This document shows positions 25,701 through 33,080 of a DNA stretch of 64,000 bases, piece after piece. The stretch's first letter is position 1, and the number at the start of each line of letters is the position of its first letter. Under the pieces are notes generated by a model. It did no database searches and was not told the origin of the DNA. It saw only the letters and a program-made list of their open reading frames with translations. Source of the DNA: Actinoplanes sp. KI2 (lineage in GTDB: Bacteria; Actinomycetota; Actinomycetes; Mycobacteriales; Micromonosporaceae); the NCBI RefSeq assembly GCF_025630775.1, contig NZ_JAOSZE010000031.1:1-64000 (forward strand), written 5' to 3'. The position numbers and the translations under genes are program-made.

Positions 25701-26914
25701 CGAGCGGGACGCTGGTGCTCTGGATCGAGCCGGGCGCGAACCGGCCGTTCACCGAGCAGGACCAGACGCTGCTCGGGCTGCTGGCCGGCTACCTCGGGCA
25801 GGGGCTGCACCGGGTGCACCAGAACGACCAGCAGCGGGAGACCGCCCTCGCCCTGCAACGGGCCATCCTCGGCCCGGCGCAGCTCCCGCCGGGTTTCGCC
25901 GTCCGCTATGAGCCCGCCACCCGCCCGCTGAAGGTCGGCGGCGACTGGTACGACACGGTCACCCTGGCCGGCGGGCGGATCGGCATCGTGGTCGGCGACT
26001 GCGTCGGGCACGGCCTGCAGGCGGCCACCGTGATGGGCCAGCTGCGCAGCGCCTGCCGGGCGCTGCTGCTGCAGAACACCGACCCGGCGCAGACCCTGAC
26101 CGCGCTCGACCGGTTCGCCGCCCAGCTGCCCGGCGCCATGTGCGCCACGGTCTTCTGCGGCGTCCTCGACCCGGCCACCGGCGACCTGGCCTATTCGAGC
26201 GCCGGCCATCCCCCGGCCGTGGTCAGCGGCCCGGACGGCGCGACCACCCTGCTCGACCAGGGAAGATCACGACCCTTGGGGGTACGCTCGGTCACCGACC
26301 GGCCGGAGGCGAAGTACACCATGCCGGCCCGGGCCACCCTGCTGCTCTACACCGACGGGCTGGTCGAGCGCCGGCGCCGGCCGCTGAGCGCCGGGATCGA
26401 CCAGGTGACGGCCGCCGTCCGGGCGGGCCGCTCGGCCGCCCTGGAAGACCTCGCCGGCGACGTGATGGCCGGCATGTCCCCGCCCGGCGGCTTCGACGAC
26501 GACGTGGCGCTGCTGCTCTACCGGCACCCCGGCCCGCTGGAGGTGGACTTCCCGGCCGCGTCCACCTCGCTGGCGGCGGTCCGCTCGTCGCTGCGCGGCT
26601 GGCTGGCCCGCTGCGGCATCGACCCCGAGACGGCGCAGAACGTGCTGGTCGCGGCCGGCGAGGCGTGCGCGAACGCGATCGAGCACGGGCACCGCCACGG
26701 CCCGCCGGGCCGGATCCGGCTGCACGCCGCGGCGAACGCCGAGGAGATCCGGCTGACCATCGCCGACAGTGGCCGGTGGAAGACCCCGCAGCCGGACGCC
26801 AACCCGCACCGCGGCCGCGGCTTCCTGCTGATGCGGGCCCTGATGACCGACGTGACCGTGACGACCGGCCCCGGCGGCACCGTCGTCGGCCTGCAGGCGA
26901 GGATTCCCGGATGA
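22751..26914 (+). CDS. Giant hybrid sensor kinase / receiver / SpoIIE phosphatase / HATPase protein
   Basis: A 1387-residue cytoplasmic signalling protein. In order: PAS-like domain (about 1-155), GAF (165-310), HisKA with FFANISHEFRTPLTLIMG (about 335), HATPase (440-555, NLLSNALKF and GSGIGLALVKEL), a nine-residue repeat linker (574-615), receiver domain (about 635-750, VLVADDNADMRDYL, DVMMPGLDG, LVKPFSS), PAS (775-880), GAF (895-1030), SpoIIE/PP2C (1040-1250, GGDWYD and VGDCVGHGLQAA), and an RsbW-like HATPase (1265-1385, GEACANAIEHG). It joins both phosphatase and anti-sigma-kinase type modules to a phosphorelay, and its stop overlaps the STAS gene, its likely substrate. Confidence 0.93.
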   Translation: MSDLGFAGGGDVGRDLEAVGWAATPLGSPDGWPQSLRTAVSILLASQFPMWMAWGPELTFFCNAAYRRDTLGDKYPWALGRPAGQVWAEIWGDIGPRIETVLSTGQATWDEGLLLFLERSGYPEETYHTFSYSPLRDDDGELVGMLCVVSEDTDRVIGERRMATLRDLGSDPGSVRSEQQMLAFAGVQLGRNPHDLPFTLTYLFDDGATRLAGATGIPAGHPAADPRVWPGETPALVELTGEPFGDLPAGAWPEPPTQALLVPLAQPGGVPYGFMVVGLNRYRTLDDGYRGFIELAARHVAAGIASARGYEAQQRRAEELAELDRAKTAFFANISHEFRTPLTLIMGPVDELRSRWAPADDRVRAELDLIHRNGLRLGKLVNTLLDFSRIEAGRMQARFEPVDLAAATAELASVFRSAVERAGLTFEVRCPALAEPVYLDRGMWEKVVLNLLSNALKFTFTGGVRVAVRAGGDRAVVTVADTGAGIPEAEMPRLFERFHRVETTRSRSNEGSGIGLALVKELVELHGGTITAASTVGAGTTFEIRLPFGSAHLPVDALVSPGGPATVPAAAEAAAEPYVVSGAAEPYVVSGAAEPYVVSGAAEPYVVSGAAEPYVQEALRWTGTEDEAPVADAAKVRVLVADDNADMRDYLTRLLGSAGHHVRTVADGQAALDAARSYRPDLIVSDVMMPGLDGLQLVAALRADPLTASTPVLLLSARAGQEASIEGLEAGADDYLVKPFSSAELLARVRGNVALARLRNHHLRWRTALVDSLQEAFFVCDDQGAIIEINSTFTDILGYGPEGLPYQPIHPWWPDRATDPDGYRQVSDAFAMLLKQPRGTYTIPVTHRDGHRLWAAAAFSQVTDPETGRRVIVGTFRDVTADHYVVQRDGALATLSVRLSQAETLAGALRGALTALAELWQATRVYAAIFDGADRPAVIATDPEVSWDGLPEPRRAAIRALRDGAPLTPRAERTGGAGVALEHPSGTLVLWIEPGANRPFTEQDQTLLGLLAGYLGQGLHRVHQNDQQRETALALQRAILGPAQLPPGFAVRYEPATRPLKVGGDWYDTVTLAGGRIGIVVGDCVGHGLQAATVMGQLRSACRALLLQNTDPAQTLTALDRFAAQLPGAMCATVFCGVLDPATGDLAYSSAGHPPAVVSGPDGATTLLDQGRSRPLGVRSVTDRPEAKYTMPARATLLLYTDGLVERRRRPLSAGIDQVTAAVRAGRSAALEDLAGDVMAGMSPPGGFDDDVALLLYRHPGPLEVDFPAASTSLAAVRSSLRGWLARCGIDPETAQNVLVAAGEACANAIEHGHRHGPPGRIRLHAAANAEEIRLTIADSGRWKTPQPDANPHRGRGFLLMRALMTDVTVTTGPGGTVVGLQARIPG
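24470..24594 (+). repeat. 27-bp in-frame tandem repeat, 4.6 copies
   Basis: Identical 27-mers start at 24470, 24497, 24524 and 24551, with a 17-base partial at 24578. They encode AAEPYVVSG four times plus AAEPYV, between the kinase HATPase domain and the receiver. Perfect identity implies recent expansion. Confidence 0.95.
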
Positions 26915-27201
26915 GCACAGCGCTGACGCTCACCACCGGCACCCGGCCGGACGGCACGGTGGTCCTCGCCGCGGTAGGTGAGATCGACATGAGCAACGCC
27001 GAGAACTTCTCGGCCGCGCTGGCCGGGACCGGCGACGGCGCGTTGGTGGTCGACCTGACCGGCGTGGAGTACATCGACAGCGCGGGCCTGGCGGCCATCT
27101 TCCCGTACCTGGAACGGGTCCACCTGGTCGCGACGCCGCTGCTCGCACCGGTCCTGACCATCGCCGGCCTGGACGACCTGACGACGGTCGAGGAGCGCTG
27201 A
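26911..27201 (+). CDS. STAS-domain anti-sigma-factor antagonist
   Basis: A 96-residue single STAS domain of the SpoIIAA/RsbV type, with the phosphorylatable serine in YIDSAGLAAIF. Its ATG overlaps the stop of the giant kinase/phosphatase, so the pair are co-translated. The simplest model is that the SpoIIE domain dephosphorylates, and an HATPase domain phosphorylates, this serine to set the level of free sigma factor. No sigma factor is encoded in the window. Confidence 0.93.
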   Translation: MSTALTLTTGTRPDGTVVLAAVGEIDMSNAENFSAALAGTGDGALVVDLTGVEYIDSAGLAAIFPYLERVHLVATPLLAPVLTIAGLDDLTTVEER

Positions 27202-27210
27202 GATCTACCT

Positions 27211-27233
27211 CCGGCCGGTCTGCCGGTGGCCGG
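27211..27233. terminator. Possible bidirectional terminator
   Basis: CCGGCC (27211-27216) and GGCCGG (27228-27233) can pair around an 11-base loop in the 46-bp gap between the convergent STAS gene and the gene ending at 27248. The short stem and lack of a T-tract make this weak. Confidence 0.35.
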
Positions 27234-27247
27234 CCTTCCGGACGGCC

Positions 27248-27589
27248 TCAGGCGACCCGTGGCGTACGAACCGCCGGAAGTGCTGCCCTGCTCACGTCGC
27301 CGGTCTGCTCCGGGGATGGCGTCGCCGGCTGACGGGTGGCCGCCTCCGCCTGCGCGTTCGCCGGGCTGTCGAGGTCGCCGGCCGACCGCTCGACCTGTGA
27401 CAACAACGCGACGAGTCGGGCCACGTCGCCGGTGGCGAGCTGGAAGGTGCCTCGGCACACCGTGTCCGCCCACAGCGACACCACCACCACGCCGGGGCCT
27501 TCGTGGTAGCTGACCCGCATCCTTCGATCGCCGCCACGCATGTCGGTGAAGAGATCACCCACAGCGGGCATCGGAAAGACCTCGCCCAT
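27248..27589 (-). CDS. Conserved hypothetical protein (MRVSYHEGPGVVVVSLW type)
   Basis: A 113-residue protein. The core MRVSYHEGPGVVVVSLWADT followed by VCRGTFQLATGDVARLVALL resembles a small actinobacterial family I know only as hypothetical; the C-terminal third is low-complexity and Ala/Pro rich. The ATG at 27589 is preferred because GGGAG precedes it; an ATG at 27637 would add 16 residues. It is divergent from the STAS-HATPase gene at 27687. No function can be assigned. Confidence 0.65.
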   Translation of the reverse strand: MGEVFPMPAVGDLFTDMRGGDRRMRVSYHEGPGVVVVSLWADTVCRGTFQLATGDVARLVALLSQVERSAGDLDSPANAQAEAATRQPATPSPEQTGDVSRAALPAVRTPRVA

Positions 27590-27686
27590 CGCCGCAGTCT
27601 CCCGAATCGACGACTTCAAGTAAAGAAGAGTTCCCATCCGGTTCGGCTCGTGTGGCGGATGGCGCAGCGGACGGCAATGCAAGACG

Positions 27687-28415
27687 ATGAGGCATGTGGC
27701 ACCGCTCACATACGAACAGCAGCAGATCGGTGACAGGCTGTTGGTGCGACTGTCCGGCGAACTGTCGCTGGCGAGCGCTCCGGCGGTTCGAGCGGCGCTG
27801 CTGAAGGCCCTGGTGGAGCAGCCGGGCGCGGTGGTGGTCGACCTGACCGAGGTGCGCGTCCGCCAGCCGTCCGCGATGGCGGTGTTCACCGCGATCGGCC
27901 GGCAGGCCGCGATGTGGCCCGGCACCCCGCTGCTGCTGTGCGCCCGCGACGAGCAGACCACCCGAGCGCTCGCCATGAACCGGAGTCTGCAGGTGTTCGC
28001 CACGGTCGAACAGGCCCTGTCCGTACCGGCCCGGCGCCGGACGGCGCTGATCTCCGACACGCTGCTGCCGGTGGCCGAGGCCGAGGCCCGGGCCCGGGAG
28101 CTGGCCGCCGACGCGTGTGACCGCTGGCGGCTGCCGCATCTGGTCGGCCCGGCCTGCCTGATCGCGGGTGAGCTGGCCGCGAACGCCGCCGTGCACGCCG
28201 GCACGCTGGCGGCGATCCGGCTGTCGGTCGGGCCCCGCTATCTGCTGATCAGTGTCCAGGACGGATCCACCGACAAGCCACGCCCGGGCGAGGCACCGGA
28301 CACCGGGCGTGGTCTGTTGCTGGTGGCCGCGACCGCACACCGGTGGGGCTGCCACCTGCGCGACGACGGCAAGGTCGTGTGGGCCAGCCTCCGCATCCGG
28401 GACGCGCGGCCATGA
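27687..28415 (+). CDS. STAS-HATPase fusion, anti-sigma regulator
   Basis: A 242-residue protein with an N-terminal STAS domain (VRLSGELSLASAPAVRAAL, VVVDLTEVRVRQPSA) and a C-terminal GHKL ATPase of the RsbW type (GELAANAAVHAG N-box, DTGRGLLLVAA G-box). The usual DSxG phospho-acceptor of the STAS half is replaced by RQPSA, so it may be a binding module only. Fusing antagonist and kinase folds suggests intramolecular control. It overlaps the next, similar gene by 4 bp. Confidence 0.85.
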   Translation: MRHVAPLTYEQQQIGDRLLVRLSGELSLASAPAVRAALLKALVEQPGAVVVDLTEVRVRQPSAMAVFTAIGRQAAMWPGTPLLLCARDEQTTRALAMNRSLQVFATVEQALSVPARRRTALISDTLLPVAEAEARARELAADACDRWRLPHLVGPACLIAGELAANAAVHAGTLAAIRLSVGPRYLLISVQDGSTDKPRPGEAPDTGRGLLLVAATAHRWGCHLRDDGKVVWASLRIRDARP

Positions 28416-29329
28416 GGCGTGACCAACCACCGTTCCTGCTGTACGACTCCGGCGCCCGGGCTCGCGAGCAGGCGGTCACCGTCCACGCCGACCTCGACAC
28501 CGACCGGACCGGGATCACCGTCCGCGGCGACTTCGACACCGCCCTGATCGAGATCACCGTTCGCGGCCGCTGGACCGACGCGCTGCAGACCACCACGGCC
28601 GCGGTGCTGCGCGACTGCCTGGTCAGCCGGCCCGCCGGCATCCTCGCCGACCTGCGCGGGCTGGCCGACGCCACCGGCGCCGGCGCCGCCCTGTGGAGCG
28701 CCGCCCGCCTCTGGGGCACGCAGGCAGCGAACCCCGTGCCGCTGGTGGCGTGCCTGCCCGCCACGGCGCCGCTGGCCACGATCCTCGGCCGCCGCGACGC
28801 CCGCTGGGGCCTGCCCGTCCATCCGTCGCCCACGCAGGCTCGAGCCGCCCTGACCGCCGTCGCGGAGCGCCCCGACCGGGTGACCCTGCACCTCGACCCC
28901 GAGCTCGACACGCTGTCGCCGGTCACCCGAGCGGTCGCCGAGGCCTGCGCCGCCTGGGGAGTGCCGTCCCTGACCCGCCTGGCCACCGCGGTGCTGACCG
29001 AACTGGTCGCGAACGCCCTCGAACACGCCGAGACCCGGGTCGGCGTCGCCATCGGCCGCCAGTCCCACGGCCTGCACCTGACCGTGCACGACCGCAGCCC
29101 CCGATTCCCGCACCTGACCGTGGGCCCCGCCCGCGACCCCGGCGACCCGGACGGCCGCGGCCGCGGGCTCCGCGTGGTCCATACGACCACCACCGCCTGG
29201 GGCGCCCTCCCCACCCGCGACGGCAAAATCGTCTGGGCCATCCTCACCGCCCCCGACCCCCGCCCGACCCGCCGCACCCGGCCGGGCCAAACCCCCAACC
29301 GAACCCGCTCCATCGACTGGCACGACTGA
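28412..29329 (+). CDS. Second STAS-HATPase-type regulator
   Basis: A 305-residue protein: residues 25-55 hold a short internal duplication (GITVRGDFDT / IEITVRGRWTD), a STAS-like region follows (ILADLRGLADATGAGAAL), and the C-terminal 130 residues are an RsbW-type HATPase (TELVANALEHAE, DGRGRGLRVVHTT). The extreme C-terminus is Pro/Arg rich. It is co-translated with the preceding paralog; the two may form a heteromeric anti-sigma switch. The target sigma factor is not in the window. Confidence 0.8.
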   Translation: MRRDQPPFLLYDSGARAREQAVTVHADLDTDRTGITVRGDFDTALIEITVRGRWTDALQTTTAAVLRDCLVSRPAGILADLRGLADATGAGAALWSAARLWGTQAANPVPLVACLPATAPLATILGRRDARWGLPVHPSPTQARAALTAVAERPDRVTLHLDPELDTLSPVTRAVAEACAAWGVPSLTRLATAVLTELVANALEHAETRVGVAIGRQSHGLHLTVHDRSPRFPHLTVGPARDPGDPDGRGRGLRVVHTTTTAWGALPTRDGKIVWAILTAPDPRPTRRTRPGQTPNRTRSIDWHD

Positions 29330-29427
29330 CCCGGCTCTCGGCGCGTTCAGCGGCGGCCGCCGCGTCCGGCCCTTGGTCATCACCGGCGCGGCGGCGCCCG
29401 CGAGACGGAGATATGGTGCGATCAGGT

Positions 29428-29760
29428 ATGACGATCTTCCGGTCTCTGCTGCTGTTCGTGGTCGCCGCCGTGGCGGAGATCGGGGGCGCGTGGCTGATCT
29501 GGCAGGGCGTGCGGGAGCACCGCGGCCTCCTGTGGGTCGGCGCCGGCGTCGCCGCGCTCGGGGCGTACGGCTTCGTCGCCACGCTTCAGCCGGACGCGAA
29601 CTTCGGCCGGATCCTGGCCGCTTACGGTGGCGTCTTCGTGGCCGGCTCGCTTGGCTGGGCGATGGCCGTCGACAGGTATCACCCCGACCGCTACGACGTG
29701 ATCGGTGCGCTCATCTGCCTGGCCGGGGTCGGCGTCATCATGTACGCGCCTCGGCCGTGA
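29428..29760 (+). CDS. YnfA-type (UPF0060) small membrane protein
   Basis: A 110-residue protein with four transmembrane helices and the family pattern FVVAAVAEIGGAWLIWQGVR, GFVATLQPDANFGRILAAYG and DRYDVIGALICLAGVGVIMY. YnfA proteins are small SMR-like membrane proteins linked to efflux; the physiological substrate is unclear. In-frame starts at 29413 (ATG) and 29416 (GTG) lie nearer a GGAG at 29407-29410, so the exact start is uncertain. The last 23 bp overlap the convergent TolB-like gene. Confidence 0.88.
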   Translation: MTIFRSLLLFVVAAVAEIGGAWLIWQGVREHRGLLWVGAGVAALGAYGFVATLQPDANFGRILAAYGGVFVAGSLGWAMAVDRYHPDRYDVIGALICLAGVGVIMYAPRP

Positions 29761-30616
29761 CCGGATAGTCCACGTACGCGAACGAACCCGAGTCCGGCGA
29801 CCAGCTGTTCACGTTGATGGTCCCCTGTCCCCCGGGCAGCGACACCACCGTGCGCGGCGAGTCCCACCGGTCGGCGGAGACGAGCCGCAACTCGACCGGC
29901 AGGTCGGCCGGGTGCCCCTGGGTGCCGGGCGGGTAGCTGAGGTAGACCACCAGCGAGCCGTCCGGCGAGAAGTGCGGGAACCAGTTCACCCGCTCGTCGG
30001 ACGTCAACCGCTCGAGACCGGTCCCGTCCGGCCGGATCCGAGCGATCTGCGCATGACCGAACCGCTCGGTGTTGAAGAAGATCCAGTCCCCGGCGGGCGT
30101 GTACTCCGGGCCGTCGTCGATGCCGCCGGGCGGCGTGAGGCGGGCGTCGCCCGTGCCGTCCGCCCCGATCGTCCAGAGGCTCGCCGTGCTCCAGTCCTTC
30201 TCCTCGACCCCCACGTACGCGAGGGTCCGGCCGTCCGGGCTCACCCCGTGCAGGAAGTGCATCTTGCGCTCGTCAGAGGTGATCCGGCGGACCGGGCCGC
30301 CGGCCGGCGAGCCCGCGTGCAGCTGCCCGTCCCCGGCGGAGAGGTAGACCGTCTCGTGGCCGGGCGCGAGCACGTGGTCGTTGTTCAGCTCGGGGACGCC
30401 GCGCAGCGGGATCGGCCGGGGCGCCGCCGACCCGTCGGCCGGCACGCTCCACAACAGACCGTTGCCGTTCAGGATCAGGTCGCCGCTCGCGGTCCAGTTC
30501 GGCGCCTCGTAGAGCACGGTCGAGCTGGCGTGCACCAGATGCGACACACCGGTGCTGATCTCGTACGTGTGAATCCGGCAGACCTGGCCGGCGGCGAGCC
30601 GTCGGGCGTACCCCAT
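29738..30616 (-). CDS. TolB/oligogalacturonate-lyase-like beta-propeller protein
   Basis: A 292-residue protein made of repeated propeller blades, each ending in patterns such as SPDGRTLAYV, TPAGDWIFFN and SPDGSLVVYLSY. There is no signal peptide or membrane helix, so it is probably cytoplasmic. It resembles TolB-like proteins and the propeller of oligogalacturonate lyases; HFLHGVSPDGR and MHFL carry histidines, but I cannot confirm a metal site. It starts on the stop of the upstream oxidoreductase (1-bp overlap), so the two share a message. Confidence 0.75.
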   Translation of the reverse strand: MGYARRLAAGQVCRIHTYEISTGVSHLVHASSTVLYEAPNWTASGDLILNGNGLLWSVPADGSAAPRPIPLRGVPELNNDHVLAPGHETVYLSAGDGQLHAGSPAGGPVRRITSDERKMHFLHGVSPDGRTLAYVGVEEKDWSTASLWTIGADGTGDARLTPPGGIDDGPEYTPAGDWIFFNTERFGHAQIARIRPDGTGLERLTSDERVNWFPHFSPDGSLVVYLSYPPGTQGHPADLPVELRLVSADRWDSPRTVVSLPGGQGTINVNSWSPDSGSFAYVDYPVTAEART

Positions 30617-31641
30617 CAGGCGGTCCCGCCGACGTCGATCAGCACCTTGCCGACGGCGCCGTTCTCCACGGCGCGGTGCGCGTCGGCGGTGCGTCCGATC
30701 GGGAAGCGGGTCAGCGGCAGCCCGTGCTCCGCGCCGACCGGCAGCGCGCCGTCGGCGACGGCGGCGGCCACGTCCTCGGCGCCCGCGGCGAGCGCCTCCG
30801 ACCCGACCGTGTAGAGCACCAGGAACTGGAAGCGGGTGTTCAGCGTCATGTTCTGCCGCACGTCCAGCTCGACGCGTTTGGCGCCGTCGTTGGCGTACGT
30901 GGAGATGGTCCCCCTGGTGCGCAGCACCGCCAGGTCGAGGGCGAGGTTCGCACCCAGCGCCACCTCGGCGATCAGGTCCACGCCGTCCGGCGCGATCTTG
31001 CGGATCTCCGCGGCCGGGTCGTCCTCGCGGTAGTTGAGCACGTGGTGGGCGCCGGCGGCGGTGGCCAGCCGGGCTTTCTCCGGGCCGCTGATCGTGGTGA
31101 GGACGGTGGCGCCGGCCCAGCGGGCGAGCTGGATCGCCGCGTGCCCGACCGCTCCGGCCCCGCCGGCGACGAGCACCACCTTGCCGTCGAGCGCACCGGG
31201 ATGCAGCCGGCGGGGCCCGTCCTCGGCGACGGTGAGCGTGCGGTGCGCGGTGAGCGCGGGCACGCCGAGCGCGGCGCCGAGGTCGAAGCTCGCGTCATCG
31301 GGGAGCGGCACCGCCCGGTCGGCGGGCACCACGACCGCCTCGGCGACCGTGCCGACCTGCCGCCCGGCGCCGGCCAGGAACAGCCACACCCGCTCGCCGA
31401 TCCGGCCCCGGTCCTCGCCGGGACCGACCGCGTCGATCACGCCGGCGCCGTCCAGGCCCGGGGTGACCTCGGCGTACAGCTTCGGGTTGGTGGCGCCGGA
31501 GCGGGTCTTCCAGTCGGTCGGGTTCACGCCGGACACGGCGACCCGCACCCGCACCTCGCCGGGACCGGGCTCGGCCGGTTCCCGGTCGTGAAGTTCGAGC
31601 ACCTCGGGCCCACCGTTGTCGCGGTAGATGACGGCCTTCAT
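30616..31641 (-). CDS. NADPH:quinone-oxidoreductase-like MDR protein
   Basis: A 341-residue medium-chain dehydrogenase/reductase of the zinc-free quinone reductase type. The N-terminal GroES-like domain (GPGEVRVRVAVSGVNPTDWK) is followed by the Rossmann fold VVLVAGGAGAVGHAAIQLAR. No structural or catalytic zinc cysteines are seen. It likely reduces quinones or enals with NADPH. First gene of a two-gene unit with the TolB-like protein. Confidence 0.9.
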   Translation of the reverse strand: MKAVIYRDNGGPEVLELHDREPAEPGPGEVRVRVAVSGVNPTDWKTRSGATNPKLYAEVTPGLDGAGVIDAVGPGEDRGRIGERVWLFLAGAGRQVGTVAEAVVVPADRAVPLPDDASFDLGAALGVPALTAHRTLTVAEDGPRRLHPGALDGKVVLVAGGAGAVGHAAIQLARWAGATVLTTISGPEKARLATAAGAHHVLNYREDDPAAEIRKIAPDGVDLIAEVALGANLALDLAVLRTRGTISTYANDGAKRVELDVRQNMTLNTRFQFLVLYTVGSEALAAGAEDVAAAVADGALPVGAEHGLPLTRFPIGRTADAHRAVENGAVGKVLIDVGGTA

Positions 31642-31718
31642 CCAGCCTCCTCATGCGACAGTGCCAACCTGTCGCAGAGTAGTACGGATGTCCGCGTCCC
31701 GCCGGGAAAGGCGACGCC

Positions 31719-32009
31719 TCAATGCTGGCCGGCGGTTCGCAGCCGGGCGGCTTTCACGGTCGTGCGCCGCGGCCCGACGATCCGGCCGTCGGGGCACACC
31801 TCGACCCCCTGCACGTCGTACCAGGTCTCGCCGTCCCGCGTCCGTGGCCGGGACCAGTCGACGCTCTCGACGATCATCAGCAGCGCTCCGGCGCCGAAGA
31901 GATAGTCGTTCTCGTCGAATGTCCACACCCGCCGTTCCGCTTCATCCCGTACCGCCATCACCCCAGCATCCTCCAGAACATGCGTCGGCACACGCGTCTG
32001 CACGTGCAT
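31719..32009 (-). CDS. Hypothetical 96-residue protein
   Basis: A small acidic protein beginning MHVQTRVPTHVLEDAGVMAV and containing VWTFDENDYLFGAGALLMIVES and an ETWYDVQGVEVCPDGRIVGPR end. The ATG at 32009 is preceded by GGGGGAG on this strand. No transmembrane segment is certain and I do not recognise a family. It is divergent from exporter 2 and its promoter region abuts the SARP-type repeats there. Confidence 0.6.
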   Translation of the reverse strand: MHVQTRVPTHVLEDAGVMAVRDEAERRVWTFDENDYLFGAGALLMIVESVDWSRPRTRDGETWYDVQGVEVCPDGRIVGPRRTTVKAARLRTAGQH

Positions 32010-32081
32010 TCGCTCCCCCGTTGGTGGGTTTCTATCCGGAACGGCACCGATCCTTATCCGTACGTCCGAGGCCGGCATCGA

Positions 32082-32137
32082 TGACAGGGGCCGTGACAGA
32101 GCCGTGTCAGAGCGGTGACAGGGCGGCCCTCGATCGT
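32082..32137 (+). promoter_or_regulatory. SARP-type direct repeats before exporter 2
   Basis: TGACAGG (32082), TGACAGA (32094), TGTCAGA (32105) and TGACAGG (32116) are spaced 12, 11 and 11 bp. The last heptamer ends 9 bp before a -10-like GATCGT (32132-32137), which lies eight bases before the ATG at 32145, so the transcript is probably leaderless. The heptamer is nearly the same as that of exporter 1 (TGTCAGC), and the likely binder is BTAD regulator 2. Confidence 0.78.
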
Positions 32138-32144
32138 TCTTGGC

Positions 32145-33080
32145 ATGAGTTCAGCGATTGAGGTTTCGCAGCTGCGCAAGGCCTTCGGGGAGCGGACGGT
32201 CCTCGACGGCATCGATCTGGAGGTGCCCACGGGCACGATCTTCTCCCTGCTCGGGCCGAACGGCGCGGGCAAGACCACCACGGTGAACGTGCTGACCACA
32301 CTGATCAAGGCGGACGCCGGCTCGGTGCGGATCGCCGGTCACGACGCCGCCACCGAGGCGAAGGCGGTGCGCGCCGCGATCGGCGTCACCGGCCAGTTCG
32401 CGGCGGTCGACGACCTGCTGACCGGGCAGGAGAACCTTCAGCTGATGGCCGACCTGCACCGGGTCGGGCCGGGCGCCGGCCGGCTGATCGGCGACCTGCT
32501 GGAGCGGTTCGACCTGGCCGAGTCGGCGGGCAAGCTCACCTCGACGTACTCCGGCGGCATGCGGCGCAAGCTGGACCTGGCGATGACCCTGGTCGGCGAC
32601 CCGCGGATCATCTTCCTCGACGAGCCGACGACCGGGCTGGACCCGCGCAGCCGCCGCACCATGTGGGGCATCGTCCGGGACCTCGTGGCCGGCGGGGTCA
32701 CCGTCTTCCTGACCACCCAATACCTCGACGAGGCCGACCAGCTGGCCGACCGGATCGCCGTGCTCGACCAGGGCCGGTTGGTCGCGCAGGGCACCCCGGC
32801 CGAGCTCAAGCGGCAGATCCCGGGCAGCCACGTACGGCTGCGGTTCGCCGACCTGAGCACGCTGGACGCGGCGGCCCGGGTGCTGGCCGGCGCCACCCGC
32901 GACGACGAGGCGCTCACCCTGCAGGTGGCCGGCGACGGCGGCACCAAGTCGCTGCGCTCGCTGCTGGACCGCCTCGCCGAGTACTCGCTCGACGCCGAGG
33001 AGCTCTCCGTGCACACGCCGGACCTCGACGACGTCTTCCTCGCCCTCACCGGACACGACACGGAGGTCTCCGCCAAATGA
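32145..33080 (+). CDS. DrrA-like ABC exporter ATPase
   Basis: A 311-residue ATP-binding subunit with Walker A GPNGAGKTT, Q-loop TGQFAAVDD, signature YSGGMRRKLDL, Walker B IIFLDEPTTGLD and the C-terminal DLDDVFLALTG tail of the DrrA group. It is a paralog of the gene at 10.9 kb. The ATG at 32145 is chosen because an upstream GTG at 32115 falls inside the direct repeats. It overlaps the permease by 4 bp. Confidence 0.93.
   Translation: MSSAIEVSQLRKAFGERTVLDGIDLEVPTGTIFSLLGPNGAGKTTTVNVLTTLIKADAGSVRIAGHDAATEAKAVRAAIGVTGQFAAVDDLLTGQENLQLMADLHRVGPGAGRLIGDLLERFDLAESAGKLTSTYSGGMRRKLDLAMTLVGDPRIIFLDEPTTGLDPRSRRTMWGIVRDLVAGGVTVFLTTQYLDEADQLADRIAVLDQGRLVAQGTPAELKRQIPGSHVRLRFADLSTLDAAARVLAGATRDDEALTLQVAGDGGTKSLRSLLDRLAEYSLDAEELSVHTPDLDDVFLALTGHDTEVSAK

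Noticed and set aside
22832..26209. 1125-codon minus-strand open frame opposite the giant kinase
   Set aside because: It is a GC-bias shadow; the plus-strand protein shows nine recognisable domains and the minus frame none.
31651..31926. 91-codon minus-strand Arg-rich frame overlapping the 96-residue protein
   Set aside because: Arg/Ala-only composition; the competing frame starting at 32009 has a ribosome binding site and normal composition.
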